Shown: positions 18,226-27,898, counted from the stretch's first letter. The stretch: DNA of 64,000 nucleotides from JAAURS01 sp044923475 (GCF_044923475.1 NZ_CP137338.1:1488001-1552000), one strand, 5' to 3'. Numbers and translations: made by a program. Notes: a model not told the origin generated them from the sequence alone.

Positions 18226-18539
18226 AGACAGAAGATGATCGTCTTCTTATTAGGCTAACCACTGCATAAAGCCCGGAAAGCTAAAGTCAGGCGCTGAACC
18301 ATGCCTAATGTGTGCCAGGACTTGAACCCATTGAAGACGCTCAGTATCCTATTTTGGCAGCAATTAAACATAATAAATTAAATCTGCAGTTCTGTCTAGC
18401 AACATTTTTTAATTCATTCTGGTAGCGTGCTGGGAGAACGGGTTTTAGTGCAAAACTGAAGGTAATGCCTTTTTTGATCCGGCTTGCGGCTGAGAGCCGC
18501 ACGTCCAAGTTGAAGACCTTGTTATAGAACCGATAAATC

Positions 18540-20018
18540 ATGACCGATATCACAACCAATATTCTTCTCCTCGCTGCCATCGCAATTTTAGGGTGGGGAC
18601 TCTACCGCGCCCGTTCTCTGGGGAAGCTGGGCATTTTGGCGTGGTCGCAGTCTGTGGTTTTGATGGCTCCTTGGCTGATTCTGTTTGGGCTGATGAGCGC
18701 AGGCATTGCGGTGAACTTAGCCAGTATTCTGTTTTTGCTCGTGGGGTCTGTCGTCGTCTATATTGCGATCGGTCGTAAATTGAGAGCTTTAGCGCTGCAA
18801 AATCCGCGTCCGAAGCCTGCTGAGCCTCTGGAATCGATCGCCCACCCTCCAGCGGAGACGAATGGAGCGGCAGCGTCCGTCCCGAATCCAGAGTCACTGG
18901 AGCCGCACCCCATCCCTGCGGACGACCTGCAAGCGCTCAAGGGCATTTTTGGGATAGACACATTTTTCGCGACCGAAACCATCCCCTATCAAGATGGGGC
19001 GATTTTCAAAGGAAATCTTCGGGGAGAGCCGGAAGCCGTATGGGACAAGCTCAACCAGAGCTTGGAATCTGCTTTGGGCGATCGCTACCGACTGTTTCTG
19101 GTCCAAAACCCAAATGAAAAACCCGTCGCGATCGTATTGCCCAGCCGGAACGACCCCAAGCCGACTACCGTCGCCCAAAAGTGTCTGGCGGTGGGATTGC
19201 TGGTCGCTACCTCCGTCACCTGCTGCGCGACGGCAGGTTTTTTACTTCAGTTCGATCTATTCGAGCATTTCGAACGGCTCCCGGAAACGCTGCCCATCGG
19301 TCTTGGGCTGTTCAGCGTCGCGATCGCGCACGAACTCGGACATCAAGTCATGGCGCGTCGCCACCAAGTGAAGTTCAGCTGGCCCTTCTTTTTGCCCGCC
19401 CTTCAGTTGGGTACTTTTGGGGCGCTCAACCGATTCGAGTCGTTGTTTCCCAACCGAAAAGTGTTGTTCGATGTGGCCTTTGCCGGTCCTGCGGCGGGCG
19501 GTCTGTATTCTCTCGGTTTGCTGATCGCGGGTCTGCTGCTCTCCAACCCCAACAGCCTTTTTAAGATCCCGTCCCTCTTTTTTCAAGGCTCAATTTTAGT
19601 CGGGACTTTAGCCCGCGTTGTGTTGGGGAATGCCATTCACGAGGAGACAGTGGGCATCAGTCCGCTGATGGTCATTGGCTGGATTGGCTTGGTCATTACG
19701 GCCCTCAACCTCATGCCAGCCGGTCAACTGGACGGAGGGCGAGCGGTACAGGCCATTTACGGACGCCGCACCGCAGGCCGCACGACTGTCGTAACGCTGA
19801 TTTTCTTGGGCATTGCCTCTCTCGTCAATACCCTCGCCCTGTACTGGGCTGCCATTATCTTGATTTTGCAGCGAGATCTGGAACGCCCCAGTCAAAACGA
19901 ACTTTCCGAACCGGACGATACCAGGGCAGGGCTACTGCTCCTAGCGCTGTTTCTCGCGATCTCGGTACTGATTCCGCTAACGCCGAGTTTGGCGGGACGG
20001 TTGGGAATAGGGATGTAG
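18540..20018 (+). CDS. site-2 protease family (M50) intramembrane metalloprotease
   Basis: 492 residues. Two N-terminal membrane segments (about 5-25 and 37-78) precede a soluble region (80-215), and then a multi-helix M50 core. The zinc motif HELGH is at 264-268, and the third-ligand motif NLMPAGQLDGG at 390-400. The layout resembles the plant chloroplast EGY proteins and their cyanobacterial homologues. Such enzymes cleave membrane-anchored substrates such as anti-sigma factors; the substrate here is unknown. The gene stands alone, divergent from the ribosomal cluster. Confidence 0.88.
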   Translation: MTDITTNILLLAAIAILGWGLYRARSLGKLGILAWSQSVVLMAPWLILFGLMSAGIAVNLASILFLLVGSVVVYIAIGRKLRALALQNPRPKPAEPLESIAHPPAETNGAAASVPNPESLEPHPIPADDLQALKGIFGIDTFFATETIPYQDGAIFKGNLRGEPEAVWDKLNQSLESALGDRYRLFLVQNPNEKPVAIVLPSRNDPKPTTVAQKCLAVGLLVATSVTCCATAGFLLQFDLFEHFERLPETLPIGLGLFSVAIAHELGHQVMARRHQVKFSWPFFLPALQLGTFGALNRFESLFPNRKVLFDVAFAGPAAGGLYSLGLLIAGLLLSNPNSLFKIPSLFFQGSILVGTLARVVLGNAIHEETVGISPLMVIGWIGLVITALNLMPAGQLDGGRAVQAIYGRRTAGRTTVVTLIFLGIASLVNTLALYWAAIILILQRDLERPSQNELSEPDDTRAGLLLLALFLAISVLIPLTPSLAGRLGIGM

Positions 20019-20136
20019 TTGCACGTATTGCCTTGCCGAACCCATCGACTTTTGCTCGGCCTCTGGTGCACAATGGCTCTAAACGTTCGATCTCTCAATT
20101 TTCAATCTCTCAACTATCGATGAAGGCTTGCCGTCC

Positions 20137-20526
20137 ATGAGTTTTGAATACCCTGAAGATTTGCGATACTTGGATTCCCATGAGTATGTACGCTTGGATG
20201 GAGATATTGCCACGATCGGCATTACGGCGTTCGCTGTAGATCAGCTTGGAGATATTGTGTTTGTAGAGCTGCCCGAGGCGGGCGATTCATTGACCCAAGG
20301 CGAAACCTTTGGGTCGGTGGAGTCGGTCAAAGCTGTAGAAGACCTCTATTCACCCATCACGGGGATTGTGATCGAGAGTAATGCTGTCGTTACCGAATCT
20401 CCAGAGCAGTTGGCAGAAGATCCTTACGAGTTGGGATGGTTGCTGAAGGTTAAACTCAATGAGATGCCGGACCTTTCCGAGATGATGTCGGCAGAAGAGT
20501 ACCGCGATCGCGTCGAAGGGGAATAG
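20137..20526 (+). CDS. gcvH: glycine cleavage system H protein
   Basis: 129 residues from the ATG at 20137, with GAAGG ten bases upstream; a TTG nine bases earlier is less likely. It carries the lipoyl-bound aminomethyl group between the P, T and L proteins during photorespiratory glycine breakdown. The lipoylation site is Lys65 in SVESVKAVEDLYSP. The other gcv genes are not in the window. Confidence 0.95.
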   Translation: MSFEYPEDLRYLDSHEYVRLDGDIATIGITAFAVDQLGDIVFVELPEAGDSLTQGETFGSVESVKAVEDLYSPITGIVIESNAVVTESPEQLAEDPYELGWLLKVKLNEMPDLSEMMSAEEYRDRVEGE

Positions 20527-20777
20527 TTGCCCGTCGCAAAGTTCGGAGGCCCGTACCGCCTCGCTTTGCTACGCGCGCCGATTAACTCATGAAGTCCTTA
20601 AAAAACTTTAGAAAACTTGACGAACAGAAGTCAGCAAAGCCGTAAAAATAGTATCCGAGCTTACAAGACTGTATCGAAAGGTTAACAAAAGTTGAAACTT
20701 GGGTCTACAAAGGCTATGATCTCGTCGAGTTTTGTAACGATCACTACACTGGACTGCCACAAAAGGAGGTACGGGGT

Positions 20778-21077
20778 TTGGCAAGAAGACGGAAGCGCAA
20801 AAGTCGTCGTCGTCAAGAAGGACGGCGGATTCTAGAATGTGTTCCTCAGTACAGTATTGAAAGCGGTGAAGATAAACCTGTAACGGCTGCCCGAAAGTTC
20901 ATCCAGTTAAAGGGAATCGCTCCGCCAGCGCTTCTTTTAGTGAAACGCAACGAACATACGACGGATCGGTACTTTTGGGCCGAGAAGGGATTGTTCGGCG
21001 CTCAGTACGTCGAAGAGAATCATTTTCTTTTCCCCAGCCTGCGCGTCGAAGAAGAGATGCCTCTGGCACACGTATAG
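20778..21077 (+). CDS. DUF3155-type cyanobacterial protein
   Basis: 99 residues starting at a TTG eight bases after an AGGAGG site. The N-terminus is strongly basic (MARRRKRKSRRRQEGRRILE) and could bind nucleic acid; the remainder contains PVTAARKFIQLKGI. I recognise it as the DUF3155 family from memory, present across cyanobacteria, function unknown. It is a single-gene unit. Confidence 0.8.
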   Translation: MARRRKRKSRRRQEGRRILECVPQYSIESGEDKPVTAARKFIQLKGIAPPALLLVKRNEHTTDRYFWAEKGLFGAQYVEENHFLFPSLRVEEEMPLAHV

Positions 21078-21308
21078 CGTTGCGCTGTATTGATGAGTCC
21101 GTTCCATCGAATCAGTACTCGATTCTGAGGCTGTTTAAAGTACATCTATATACTCCAGAACCAGGGCTTGCCAATCTTTGTAGGTCTTTGTTCTGGATGT
21201 TTTTTATGAGTTAAAAGCTCCTTCAACTCAGGCTTTAACTGTCTACAATGGAGACGCTGACTGTAATCTCAATGTCGAACTATCTCGAGTAATAGAGAAA
21301 GGTGATAT

Positions 21309-21551
21309 ATGGCTGCAATTCTTGAATTAACCCGTGAAAATGTCGAAACGGTTTTGGACGAGCTGCGTCCGTATCTGATGGCGGACGGGGGAAATGTGGA
21401 ACTGGTTGAAGTGGAAGGGCCTGTGGTACGAGTGCGCCTTCAGGGTGCGTGCGGCTCTTGTCCCAGCTCGACCATGACCCTCAAAATGGGAATTGAGCGC
21501 AAGCTCAAGGACAGCATCCCTGAAATTGGTGAGGTCGAGCAGGTTCTTTAG
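21309..21551 (+). CDS. Nfu-type iron-sulfur scaffold protein
   Basis: 80 residues, essentially only a NifU C-terminal domain. The CxxC (Cys48 and Cys51 in GACGSCPSSTMTL) binds a transient Fe-S cluster in the dimer. In cyanobacteria this small Nfu is the main scaffold or carrier for delivery to photosystem I and other targets. No other Fe-S assembly gene is nearby. Confidence 0.93.
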   Translation: MAAILELTRENVETVLDELRPYLMADGGNVELVEVEGPVVRVRLQGACGSCPSSTMTLKMGIERKLKDSIPEIGEVEQVL

Positions 21552-21558
21552 CTTGAAT

Positions 21559-21591
21559 AGCCAGCACTGCAAAACTTTAGGAGTGCTGGCT
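21559..21591. terminator. bidirectional hairpin between convergent genes
   Basis: AGCCAGCACT at 21559-21568 pairs with AGTGCTGGCT at 21582-21591. It lies between the plus-strand nfu gene and the minus-strand lyase gene and touches the stop codon of the latter. There is no clear T-run. Confidence 0.5.
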
Positions 21592-22835
21592 CAGGCAGGC
21601 CCGATGCTCTCTAGAGCCGCTTCTAGGGCGATCGCCGCGTGGGTCCAGTGGGTGCCGCCCTGACAAAATGCGATGAACGGTTCCCGTAGGGGGCCGTCGG
21701 CAGAAAATTCGGACGTGCTGCCGTCGATAAATGTGCCTCCTGCCATTACCAATTCGCTTTCGTATCCGGGCATCTCGCCAGGTACCGGATCGAGGTAAGC
21801 GCCAACGGGCGAATTTTGTTGGATGGCCCGACAAAACGCTTTGAGCTTTTCGGGCGAGCCCAGCTTTACGGCCTGAATGACGTCTCGACGGGGCGCTTCA
21901 GGCAAGGGATTGACAGGATAGCCGAGCTGCTGAAACGCGAGGGCGGTGAGGTGATTTCCCTTCATAGCCTCGCCCACCATTTGCGGGGCGAGAAATAAAC
22001 CTTGAAACAGCAAGCGATGTTGGTCGAACGTCGCGCCGCCGTGGCTGCCAATCCCAGGACTGGTCAGGCGATAGCAGGCAGCTTCCACTAGGTCCGCGCG
22101 ACCTGCAACGTATCCTCCGGCTGTGGCGATCGTGCCGCCCGGATTTTTGATCAGCGAACCCGCCATCAAATCCGCGCCTACTGCCGTGGGCTCGCGGGTG
22201 TCCACAAATTCGCCGTAGCAGTTGTCCACAAAGCAGACCGCGTTGGGATTCTGCTGTTTGACGAGCGCGACAATTTTTTCGATATCTGAGAGACTCAAGC
22301 TCGGTCGCCAAGCGTAGCCGCAGGAGCGCTGAATGTGGACCAAGCGCGTACTAGGGCGAATCGCGCGCGCCAAACTCTCCCAGTCGAGCATTCCTGCGGG
22401 AGTTAGTTCGAGCTGACGGTAGCGAATGCCAAAGTCGCGCAGAGAGCCTTGTCCTTGCCCCCGCAAGCCGATAACTTCTTCTAACGTATCGTAGGGTGCC
22501 CCTGCAACTGCCAACATCTCATCGCCGGGCCGCAGGACGCCAAAGAGGGCACAGGCGATCGCGTGGGTGCCGGAGACAAACTGAACCCGGACCGCTGCTG
22601 CCTCTGCACCCATAATTTGGGCAAAAACGCGATCGAGAACCTGACGGCCCAGATCGTCGTGTCCGTAGCCTGACACGCTTGAAAAGTGGTGGGGACCGAC
22701 CCGATGGTGGCGGAAAACCCTCAACACCCGATGTAGGTTTTCCTTGACTTGAGCGTCAATATTAGAAAAGATAGGACGGAGTGCATTTTCTGCGGCCTGC
22801 AACTGCGTCTGCGCGTTCGATAAACCCATCATCAA
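21591..22835 (-). CDS. methionine gamma-lyase family PLP enzyme (YnbB-like)
   Basis: 414 residues, fold-type I PLP-dependent enzyme of the family once named aluminium resistance protein (Met_gamma_lyase). The cofactor lysine is probably Lys230 in GSLIKNPGGT, and the glycine-rich SGTHAIACAL near 89-98 would hold the phosphate. The substrate is not established for the family. It may start at any of the three consecutive Met residues. It is divergent from desC. Confidence 0.85.
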   Translation of the reverse strand: MMMGLSNAQTQLQAAENALRPIFSNIDAQVKENLHRVLRVFRHHRVGPHHFSSVSGYGHDDLGRQVLDRVFAQIMGAEAAAVRVQFVSGTHAIACALFGVLRPGDEMLAVAGAPYDTLEEVIGLRGQGQGSLRDFGIRYRQLELTPAGMLDWESLARAIRPSTRLVHIQRSCGYAWRPSLSLSDIEKIVALVKQQNPNAVCFVDNCYGEFVDTREPTAVGADLMAGSLIKNPGGTIATAGGYVAGRADLVEAACYRLTSPGIGSHGGATFDQHRLLFQGLFLAPQMVGEAMKGNHLTALAFQQLGYPVNPLPEAPRRDVIQAVKLGSPEKLKAFCRAIQQNSPVGAYLDPVPGEMPGYESELVMAGGTFIDGSTSEFSADGPLREPFIAFCQGGTHWTHAAIALEAALESIGPA

Positions 22836-23035
22836 GCAAAAATGTTAATTTAGTTTACAAATGTTAATCTACGTCACAATGGTTTGAGCCGATCCGATGA
22901 GGCTGCCCTATCCTTCGCAAACGACTGAAGCCGTAATGGTTTTACGCTCGCGTGCAGACATCCAGCCTGATGGCTCGAAGTTAAGGCTAACGTAGATGAG
23001 GATCGCCCTGTTAACTTTTACTGAAAGGTCTTTGG

Positions 23036-23860
23036 ATGACTGCTGCAACAACTGTTACAAAACCTCCCTTGTCTTGGCCCGTCATTTTGTTTATGGCGGC
23101 AATTCATATTGGTGCCCTGTTTGCTTTACTGCCCGGTAACTTTAGCTGGTCAGCCGTCGGTTTAATGCTGGTCTTGCACTGGATCACAGGCGGACTGGGC
23201 ATCACGTTAGGATGGCATCGATTGCTCAGTCATCGCAGCTTTCAGACGCCCAAGTGGCTGGAGTATTTCTTTGCCTTTTGCGGCGCCTTGGCTTGTGAGG
23301 GCGGCATCATCGAGTGGGTGGGCCTGCATCGAAACCATCACGTGTATTCCGACCAAGAGAAAGACCAGCATAATTCCAACTTTGGTTTCTGGTGGAGTCA
23401 CATGGGTTGGATGTTGCGCGATGTGGCGGCCAAAAAAGAAGTCGAGCGTCTCACTAGAGACATCAACCAAGATCCGGTTTATCAATTTCTAGATAAGTAC
23501 TTTTTACCGATTCAAATCGTTTTCGGTCTCGGACTGTACGCCGTAGGCGGCTGGTCCTTCGTCGTTTGGGGGATTTTCATGCGTTTGGTGCTGGTTTATC
23601 ACTGCACGTGGTTTGTCAACAGTGCTACCCACAAGTTCGGCTATCGCACTCACGAGGCAGGCGATCTATCGACCAATTGCTGGTGGGTTGCCCTTCTAAC
23701 TTACGGGGAAGGCTGGCACAACAATCACCACGCATTTCCTCATTCTGCCCGTCACGGACTGCAGTGGTGGGAAATCGATACGACTTGGATCATGATATCC
23801 ATTCTTAAAACGCTGGGCTTGGCCACTAAGGTGCGATTGGCAGAAAGCCGCTCTGCATAG
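23036..23860 (+). CDS. desC: acyl-lipid delta-9 fatty acid desaturase
   Basis: 274 residues. It introduces the first double bond into stearoyl or palmitoyl chains of membrane lipids, using ferredoxin. The three histidine boxes are visible: HRLLSH (61-66), HRNHH (98-102) and HNNHH (228-232), between four hydrophobic segments. The length lacks any cytochrome b5 domain, so it is the cyanobacterial type. It has its own terminator. Confidence 0.93.
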   Translation: MTAATTVTKPPLSWPVILFMAAIHIGALFALLPGNFSWSAVGLMLVLHWITGGLGITLGWHRLLSHRSFQTPKWLEYFFAFCGALACEGGIIEWVGLHRNHHVYSDQEKDQHNSNFGFWWSHMGWMLRDVAAKKEVERLTRDINQDPVYQFLDKYFLPIQIVFGLGLYAVGGWSFVVWGIFMRLVLVYHCTWFVNSATHKFGYRTHEAGDLSTNCWWVALLTYGEGWHNNHHAFPHSARHGLQWWEIDTTWIMISILKTLGLATKVRLAESRSA

Positions 23861-23898
23861 ATCGCGATAGATCGCGAAAAGAATTCTGATGCGTTTTG

Positions 23899-23930
23899 AC
23901 CTCCTTCTCCCTGCGAGACGGAGGTTTTTT
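23899..23930 (+). terminator. terminator of desC
   Basis: ACCTCC (23899-23904) and GGAGGT (23920-23925) form the stem, followed by six T. It also lies just past the convergent VOC-domain remnant. Confidence 0.65.
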
Positions 23931-24282
23931 AAAGTTTAGCTGCGCTTGTCAATCCATAGGGATATCCATCGGGACCCCAGAAATTCGTCCACGCAAGTCC
24001 AGATGCTTTATCTCGATGAATTTCGCCAATAAACCGAACGCCTGCTGCTTCTAACTGCGATCGCGCTCGACCGACATCCGCCACGACAAATTCAATCGTC
24101 GGACCGTTCATAAAGGTAGCTTCTGCTGAGCGCGATCCGATCACGCCCAGTCGTTCTCCGCCCTCTAGGGTGAATTCGGCAAATTGCGGGGACTCCACGC
24201 TTAAGGGCAACTTCAAAACATCTCGGAAAAAGAGAACGGTATCCTCAAAATAGGGCGTACGCGTCCCGACCCAGCCAATGCC
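23929..24282 (-). pseudogene. VOC/glyoxalase-like protein without a start codon
   Basis: From 24216 the frame encodes 95 residues (KLPLSVESPQFAEFTLEGG to the C-terminus) typical of the C-terminal three quarters of a small VOC-superfamily protein. The N-terminal family sequence is also there in the same frame (GIGWVGTRTPYFEDTVLFFR), but an in-frame TGA at 24283-24285 precedes it and no ATG, GTG or TTG lies before the TTG at 24216. Either translation begins at an ATT or at the internal TTG, or the gene has lost its start. The protein's substrate is unknown. Confidence 0.6.
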
Positions 24283-24435
24283 TCAAACGGGGACGGGCGC
24301 TGCGGCGATCGCGATCGCCGTTGGGGGATGCCATCGATGCACTGCGAGCGGTAGCTGCAGTCCCGGAATGCAGGCGGCAGCGTAGCCTACACAAAGGGAG
24401 CAAAGAATTAAAATCGCTAACCTGAAGGAGGTCAT
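24283..24435 (-). CDS. small possible secreted peptide
   Basis: A 50-residue frame with an N-terminal hydrophobic stretch (MTSFRLAILILCSLCVGYAA) that resembles a signal peptide. It ends in the TGA that opens the VOC frame, in the same reading frame. No ribosome-binding site is seen. It may be chance. Confidence 0.25.
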   Translation of the reverse strand: MTSFRLAILILCSLCVGYAAACIPGLQLPLAVHRWHPPTAIAIAAAPVPV

Positions 24436-24597
24436 ATTGGCTTCAAAAAAGGATCTCGCGCGTTAAATCGCTCTCGTTTCATCATATCCCGAGGGTTAAA
24501 TCGGGGTTTTGTAAAATCTCGACGGTGTCGCGATCGCCCTTAACGGCGATACTGGGAAGAGGATATGGTTAAGTACAACAGCATTCAAGGATTGAGA

Positions 24598-26181
24598 ATG
24601 GATCCAGCGCAACTCTGGCAACGCTATCAAGACTGGCTCTACTATCACGACGGGCTAGGCATTTACCTCGATATCAGTCGTATGCGGTTTACAGATGCCG
24701 ATGTTGCTGCTCTAATGCCCAAGTTCGACCGAGCGTTTGCAGAAATGGCCGCTTTGGAGAAAGGGGCGATCGCCAACCCAGACGAGAACCGCATGGTGGG
24801 CCACTACTGGCTCCGCAATCCAGATCTAGCCCCCACGCCAGAACTCAAGACTGACGTCGTCAAAACCCTTGAGTCTATCGAAACCTTTGTCAAAGATGTC
24901 CATTCAGGTACCGTTCACCCATCCTTAGCCCCCAAATTTACCGATATTCTTTCCATCGGCATCGGCGGCTCTGCTCTCGGTCCTGAATTCGTGGCGGAAG
25001 CCCTCGCGCCCCTCCACCCGCCCCTCCACATTCACTTTCTCGACAACTCCGATCCGACGGGTATCGATCGGGTGCTCGATCGAATTCAGGATCGGCTGAC
25101 CTCTACCCTTGTTATCGTCATTTCGAAGTCCGGCAGCACGCCAGAGCCGCGAAACATGATGTTAGAGGTGCAAAAACGGTACCGCGATCGCAGTCTCAAT
25201 TTTGCCCAGCATGCCGTTGCCGTCACGGGAGAGGGAAGCCAGCTCGACCGCTTGGCCAAGGCCGAGGGGTGGCTCGCTGCCTTCCCCATGCACGACTGGG
25301 TCGGTGGGCGCACCTCGGAGATGTCCGCAGTGGGTCTGTTGCCTGCCGCCCTTCAAGGCATCGCCATTCGCGACCTGCTCGAGGGGGCTAAGGTCATGGA
25401 CGAAGCCACCCGCGTCCCGAACCTCAAGCAAAATCCCGCCGCCCTCCTCGCCCTGAGCTGGTATGTCTCGGGTGACGGCAAGGGACTCAAGGATATGGTG
25501 GTATTGCCCTACAAAGACAGCCTGCTTTTGTTTAGTCGTTACCTCCAGCAATTGGTCATGGAATCCTTGGGCAAGGAACTGGACCTAGACGGCAACGTCG
25601 TGAACCAAGGAATTGCGGTCTACGGCAATAAAGGCTCCACCGATCAGCACGCCTACGTCCAGCAGCTGCGCGAAGGGCTGCCCAACTTTTTTGCCACCCT
25701 CATCGAAGTGCTCCAAGATCGCGAAGGGCCGTCCGTGGAACTGGATCCCAATGTCACGACGGGTGACTATCTGTCGGGCTTTTTATTGGGCACCCGCGAA
25801 GCCCTCTACGAAAAAGGTCGAGATACGATTACCGTGACCCTGCCAACAGTCGATGCCAAAAGGGTGGGTGCGTTGATTGCGCTCTACGAGAGAACTGTCG
25901 GCTTTTACGCTTCCCTGATTCACGTGAATGCCTATCACCAGCCGGGAGTAGAGGCCGGCAAAAAGGCCGCAGCTGCTACCCTCGCGCTTCAACAGAAGCT
26001 TCTGGAGGCGCTGGCGGCAGCCAATGGGGCGATCGCCCTGACGGATTTAGCTGCCAAAGTGGGAGAGAATACCCGCATCGAGACCGTCTACAAAATCCTG
26101 CGCCACCTCCACGCCAACAGGCGGATCCGGCTGGAAGGCCCATTAAACCAGCCCGGACAGTTGCGGGTTTCTAGACTGTAA
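24598..26181 (+). CDS. pgi: glucose-6-phosphate isomerase
   Basis: 527 residues. It interconverts glucose-6-phosphate and fructose-6-phosphate. The sugar-phosphate motif IGIGGSALGPEF and the SIS domains are present. An in-frame ATG at 24565 would add 11 residues; I prefer MDPAQLWQRYQDWLYYHDG because it matches cyanobacterial homologues and has AAGGA seven bases upstream. A C-terminal extension of about 70 residues (ALTDLAAKVGENTRIETVYK..) looks like a small winged-helix tail, which I recall in cyanobacterial Pgi. Confidence 0.94.
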   Translation: MDPAQLWQRYQDWLYYHDGLGIYLDISRMRFTDADVAALMPKFDRAFAEMAALEKGAIANPDENRMVGHYWLRNPDLAPTPELKTDVVKTLESIETFVKDVHSGTVHPSLAPKFTDILSIGIGGSALGPEFVAEALAPLHPPLHIHFLDNSDPTGIDRVLDRIQDRLTSTLVIVISKSGSTPEPRNMMLEVQKRYRDRSLNFAQHAVAVTGEGSQLDRLAKAEGWLAAFPMHDWVGGRTSEMSAVGLLPAALQGIAIRDLLEGAKVMDEATRVPNLKQNPAALLALSWYVSGDGKGLKDMVVLPYKDSLLLFSRYLQQLVMESLGKELDLDGNVVNQGIAVYGNKGSTDQHAYVQQLREGLPNFFATLIEVLQDREGPSVELDPNVTTGDYLSGFLLGTREALYEKGRDTITVTLPTVDAKRVGALIALYERTVGFYASLIHVNAYHQPGVEAGKKAAAATLALQQKLLEALAAANGAIALTDLAAKVGENTRIETVYKILRHLHANRRIRLEGPLNQPGQLRVSRL

Positions 26182-26311
26182 AGCCTTTCTGCTAGGGTGT
26201 TGGAGCTGGGCGCCGATCTCGATACACCGCAGTCGGGACGCCGCGATAAAATGAAATTGCGAGATTAAACTCGCTGCCGCCCTCCACTCCGTATTGCTTG
26301 AGAGAACTTTA

Positions 26312-26722
26312 ATGGCTCTAGAAGCTGATGTCAAAAAATACATTGCCTGCTGGATGCAGTTAGGGAAAAAGGTTTGGATTAATGCCGGTCAGTCGTTCTG
26401 CTTGGCGCAAACGGTTCTCGAACGAGATCGTTACAGTCCTGAGTTCGAGCAATGCTGGGCTCAAATTACGGACGCCCATTCGAACGACTGCTACTTGGAC
26501 GGCACGACAATCGACGTCAAGGAGCTGCTGAGCGATTCCTGGGAGATCGTGGAATGCGCTCGATGCGATATGCCCATTTCTCTGCCCGCAGCTGGATTGC
26601 CCGTCCTCGGTTGCCCTTGCAATAGTTTGCCAAACTGGCCCAATACGGAATTACCGTTGCCCCGCGCGCCCGTCAACTCTTCCGAGCGCCTGCTGGCGAT
26701 CCAGAAAAATTTGACAAAATAA
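26312..26722 (+). CDS. conserved cyanobacterial hypothetical protein
   Basis: 136 residues from the ATG at 26312. It contains two cysteine groups, CARCDMP near residue 84 and CPC near 100, that could bind a metal. The C-terminal part is rich in proline. I believe it is a cyanobacterial conserved protein but cannot name a family. No clear Shine-Dalgarno site is seen. It is followed by the petJ terminator on the other strand. Confidence 0.6.
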   Translation: MALEADVKKYIACWMQLGKKVWINAGQSFCLAQTVLERDRYSPEFEQCWAQITDAHSNDCYLDGTTIDVKELLSDSWEIVECARCDMPISLPAAGLPVLGCPCNSLPNWPNTELPLPRAPVNSSERLLAIQKNLTK

Positions 26723-26807
26723 TAAGGCGGCGATCGCGACGCGGCATTTTCCGCAGGCCAAGTTATAGTGCCTGGGGAGAGACTGAGGTTGTTTCGAAAA
26801 CATTTTG

Positions 26808-26855
26808 GAAAAAACAAACCGCAGATGGGCTGCTTTACAGTTTGCCCATCTGCGG
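26808..26855 (-). terminator. terminator of petJ
   Basis: Perfect 12-bp stem (CCGCAGATGGGC at 26819-26830 with GCCCATCTGCGG at 26844-26855), followed on the minus strand by TTTGTTTTTT. A strong intrinsic terminator 36 bases after petJ. Confidence 0.85.
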
Positions 26856-26890
26856 CTTACTTATGGCTCGATCGAACTGCTAACGTAGGC

Positions 26891-27229
26891 TTAACCAGCC
26901 CAGCCTTTGTCTGCTTGCGATAAAACATAAGCTGCCACGTTAGCAATTTCGTCTGCGCTCAAACGACCGCCAAAAGCAGGCATTGCATTTTTACCATTGG
27001 TGACTTGAGTTGTAATGGCATCGGCGGAATACATCGAAAATTGCTCGAGCGCCTCTTTCTTAAGGGTCTTATTGGCCATCACGACATTATTGCCGCCCAT
27101 ATGACAAGCAGCACAATTCGCGCTAAATACCTTCGCGCCTGAAGCAGCATCTGCTGCTAGGGCCGGACGCCCCAACGCGAAGGTCAAAAACGAAACCGCC
27201 AATAGAATGACAGATAATAACTTTTTCAA
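26891..27229 (-). CDS. petJ: cytochrome c6
   Basis: 112 residues. It is the soluble lumenal electron carrier from cytochrome b6f to photosystem I, or to the terminal oxidase. The signal peptide (about 1-26) is followed by the mature protein with the haem motif CAACH at 39-43 and the axial Met in KNAMPAFGG. I choose a TTG start: it sits six bases after GGAGGAG and opens MKKLLSVILLAV, a standard signal peptide; a TTG further upstream would read through the ribosome-binding site. Confidence 0.94.
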   Translation of the reverse strand: MKKLLSVILLAVSFLTFALGRPALAADAASGAKVFSANCAACHMGGNNVVMANKTLKKEALEQFSMYSADAITTQVTNGKNAMPAFGGRLSADEIANVAAYVLSQADKGWAG

Positions 27230-27403
27230 CGGGTTCTCCTCCAACAAAATTCGACAGCGATTTGATAACGCGCCTTCACGACGGGCTGGTTCTAAATTGA
27301 GGAAGAAACCCTCGTATAGGCCCGTGAAAGCGATCCTTTCTTATTTTAAGATGCTCTAGATCTGATTTTGACGTATCTTTCGACAAAATTTTAGTTACAG
27401 TTC

Positions 27404-27898
27404 TTAAAATCTTTCGATTCCCCAGCCCGGTGCAACTTCCGCCGCCCTCAGCACAAAGGCAGCTAGGTTTTCTAGCTCTCCCGCGGTCAACCAGCGCTCA
27501 GAAACTTCTCGACATCCAAACCCAAAGTCTTGACCGTCATAGGTCAATGGTTCGCGTTGAAAGGCCACTAAAGCACCAATCGTGTTGCGAGGCGGCGTTG
27601 CACCTTTGAGATCTTCTAAAGACAACGACACTAAAGGATTAGGTAACGTCGCGCCCCCCACGTGACAACTTTTACAGTTCTCTTCAAAGAGGCGCTTACC
27701 TACTGACAGGTCGTCTGCCGTAAAAGAGCGAGATTCGCCTTCCTGATTCAAAGGTAAACTAATCGGTTCAGAGGCTTTGAGATAGCGTTGCACGTACGGA
27801 TCGATCTCTGCCGCCCAAACGAGATCGGGCGTGCTTACAGCTCCGAACACCACCAGTACGATTATCCCAAGCCAGCGCCAGCAAACGGACTTTAGCAT
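27404..27898 (-). CDS. psbV2: cytochrome c550-like protein PsbV2
   Basis: 164 residues with a signal peptide (1-30), haem motif CKSCH (75-79) and homology to PsbV across its length. At the position of the sixth haem ligand of PsbV (His118 in its precursor) it has Cys129 in GFGCREV. That is the His/Cys ligation known for PsbV2 of Thermosynechococcus (established knowledge). The function is unsettled; it can partly replace PsbV at photosystem II. It lies 65 bases after psbV and 174 before petJ. Confidence 0.9.
   Translation of the reverse strand: MLKSVCWRWLGIIVLVVFGAVSTPDLVWAAEIDPYVQRYLKASEPISLPLNQEGESRSFTADDLSVGKRLFEENCKSCHVGGATLPNPLVSLSLEDLKGATPPRNTIGALVAFQREPLTYDGQDFGFGCREVSERWLTAGELENLAAFVLRAAEVAPGWGIERF

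Noticed and set aside
18300..18345. T-arm-like TGGGTTCAAGTCCTGG on the minus strand, possible tRNA
   Set aside because: The stem has mismatches and no acceptor, D or anticodon arm can be built around it.
23880..24330. Short GATCGCGATCG runs as a repeat array or CRISPR
   Set aside because: They are overlapping HIP1-type octamers common in cyanobacteria, without repeat-spacer order. No CRISPR-like array was seen anywhere.
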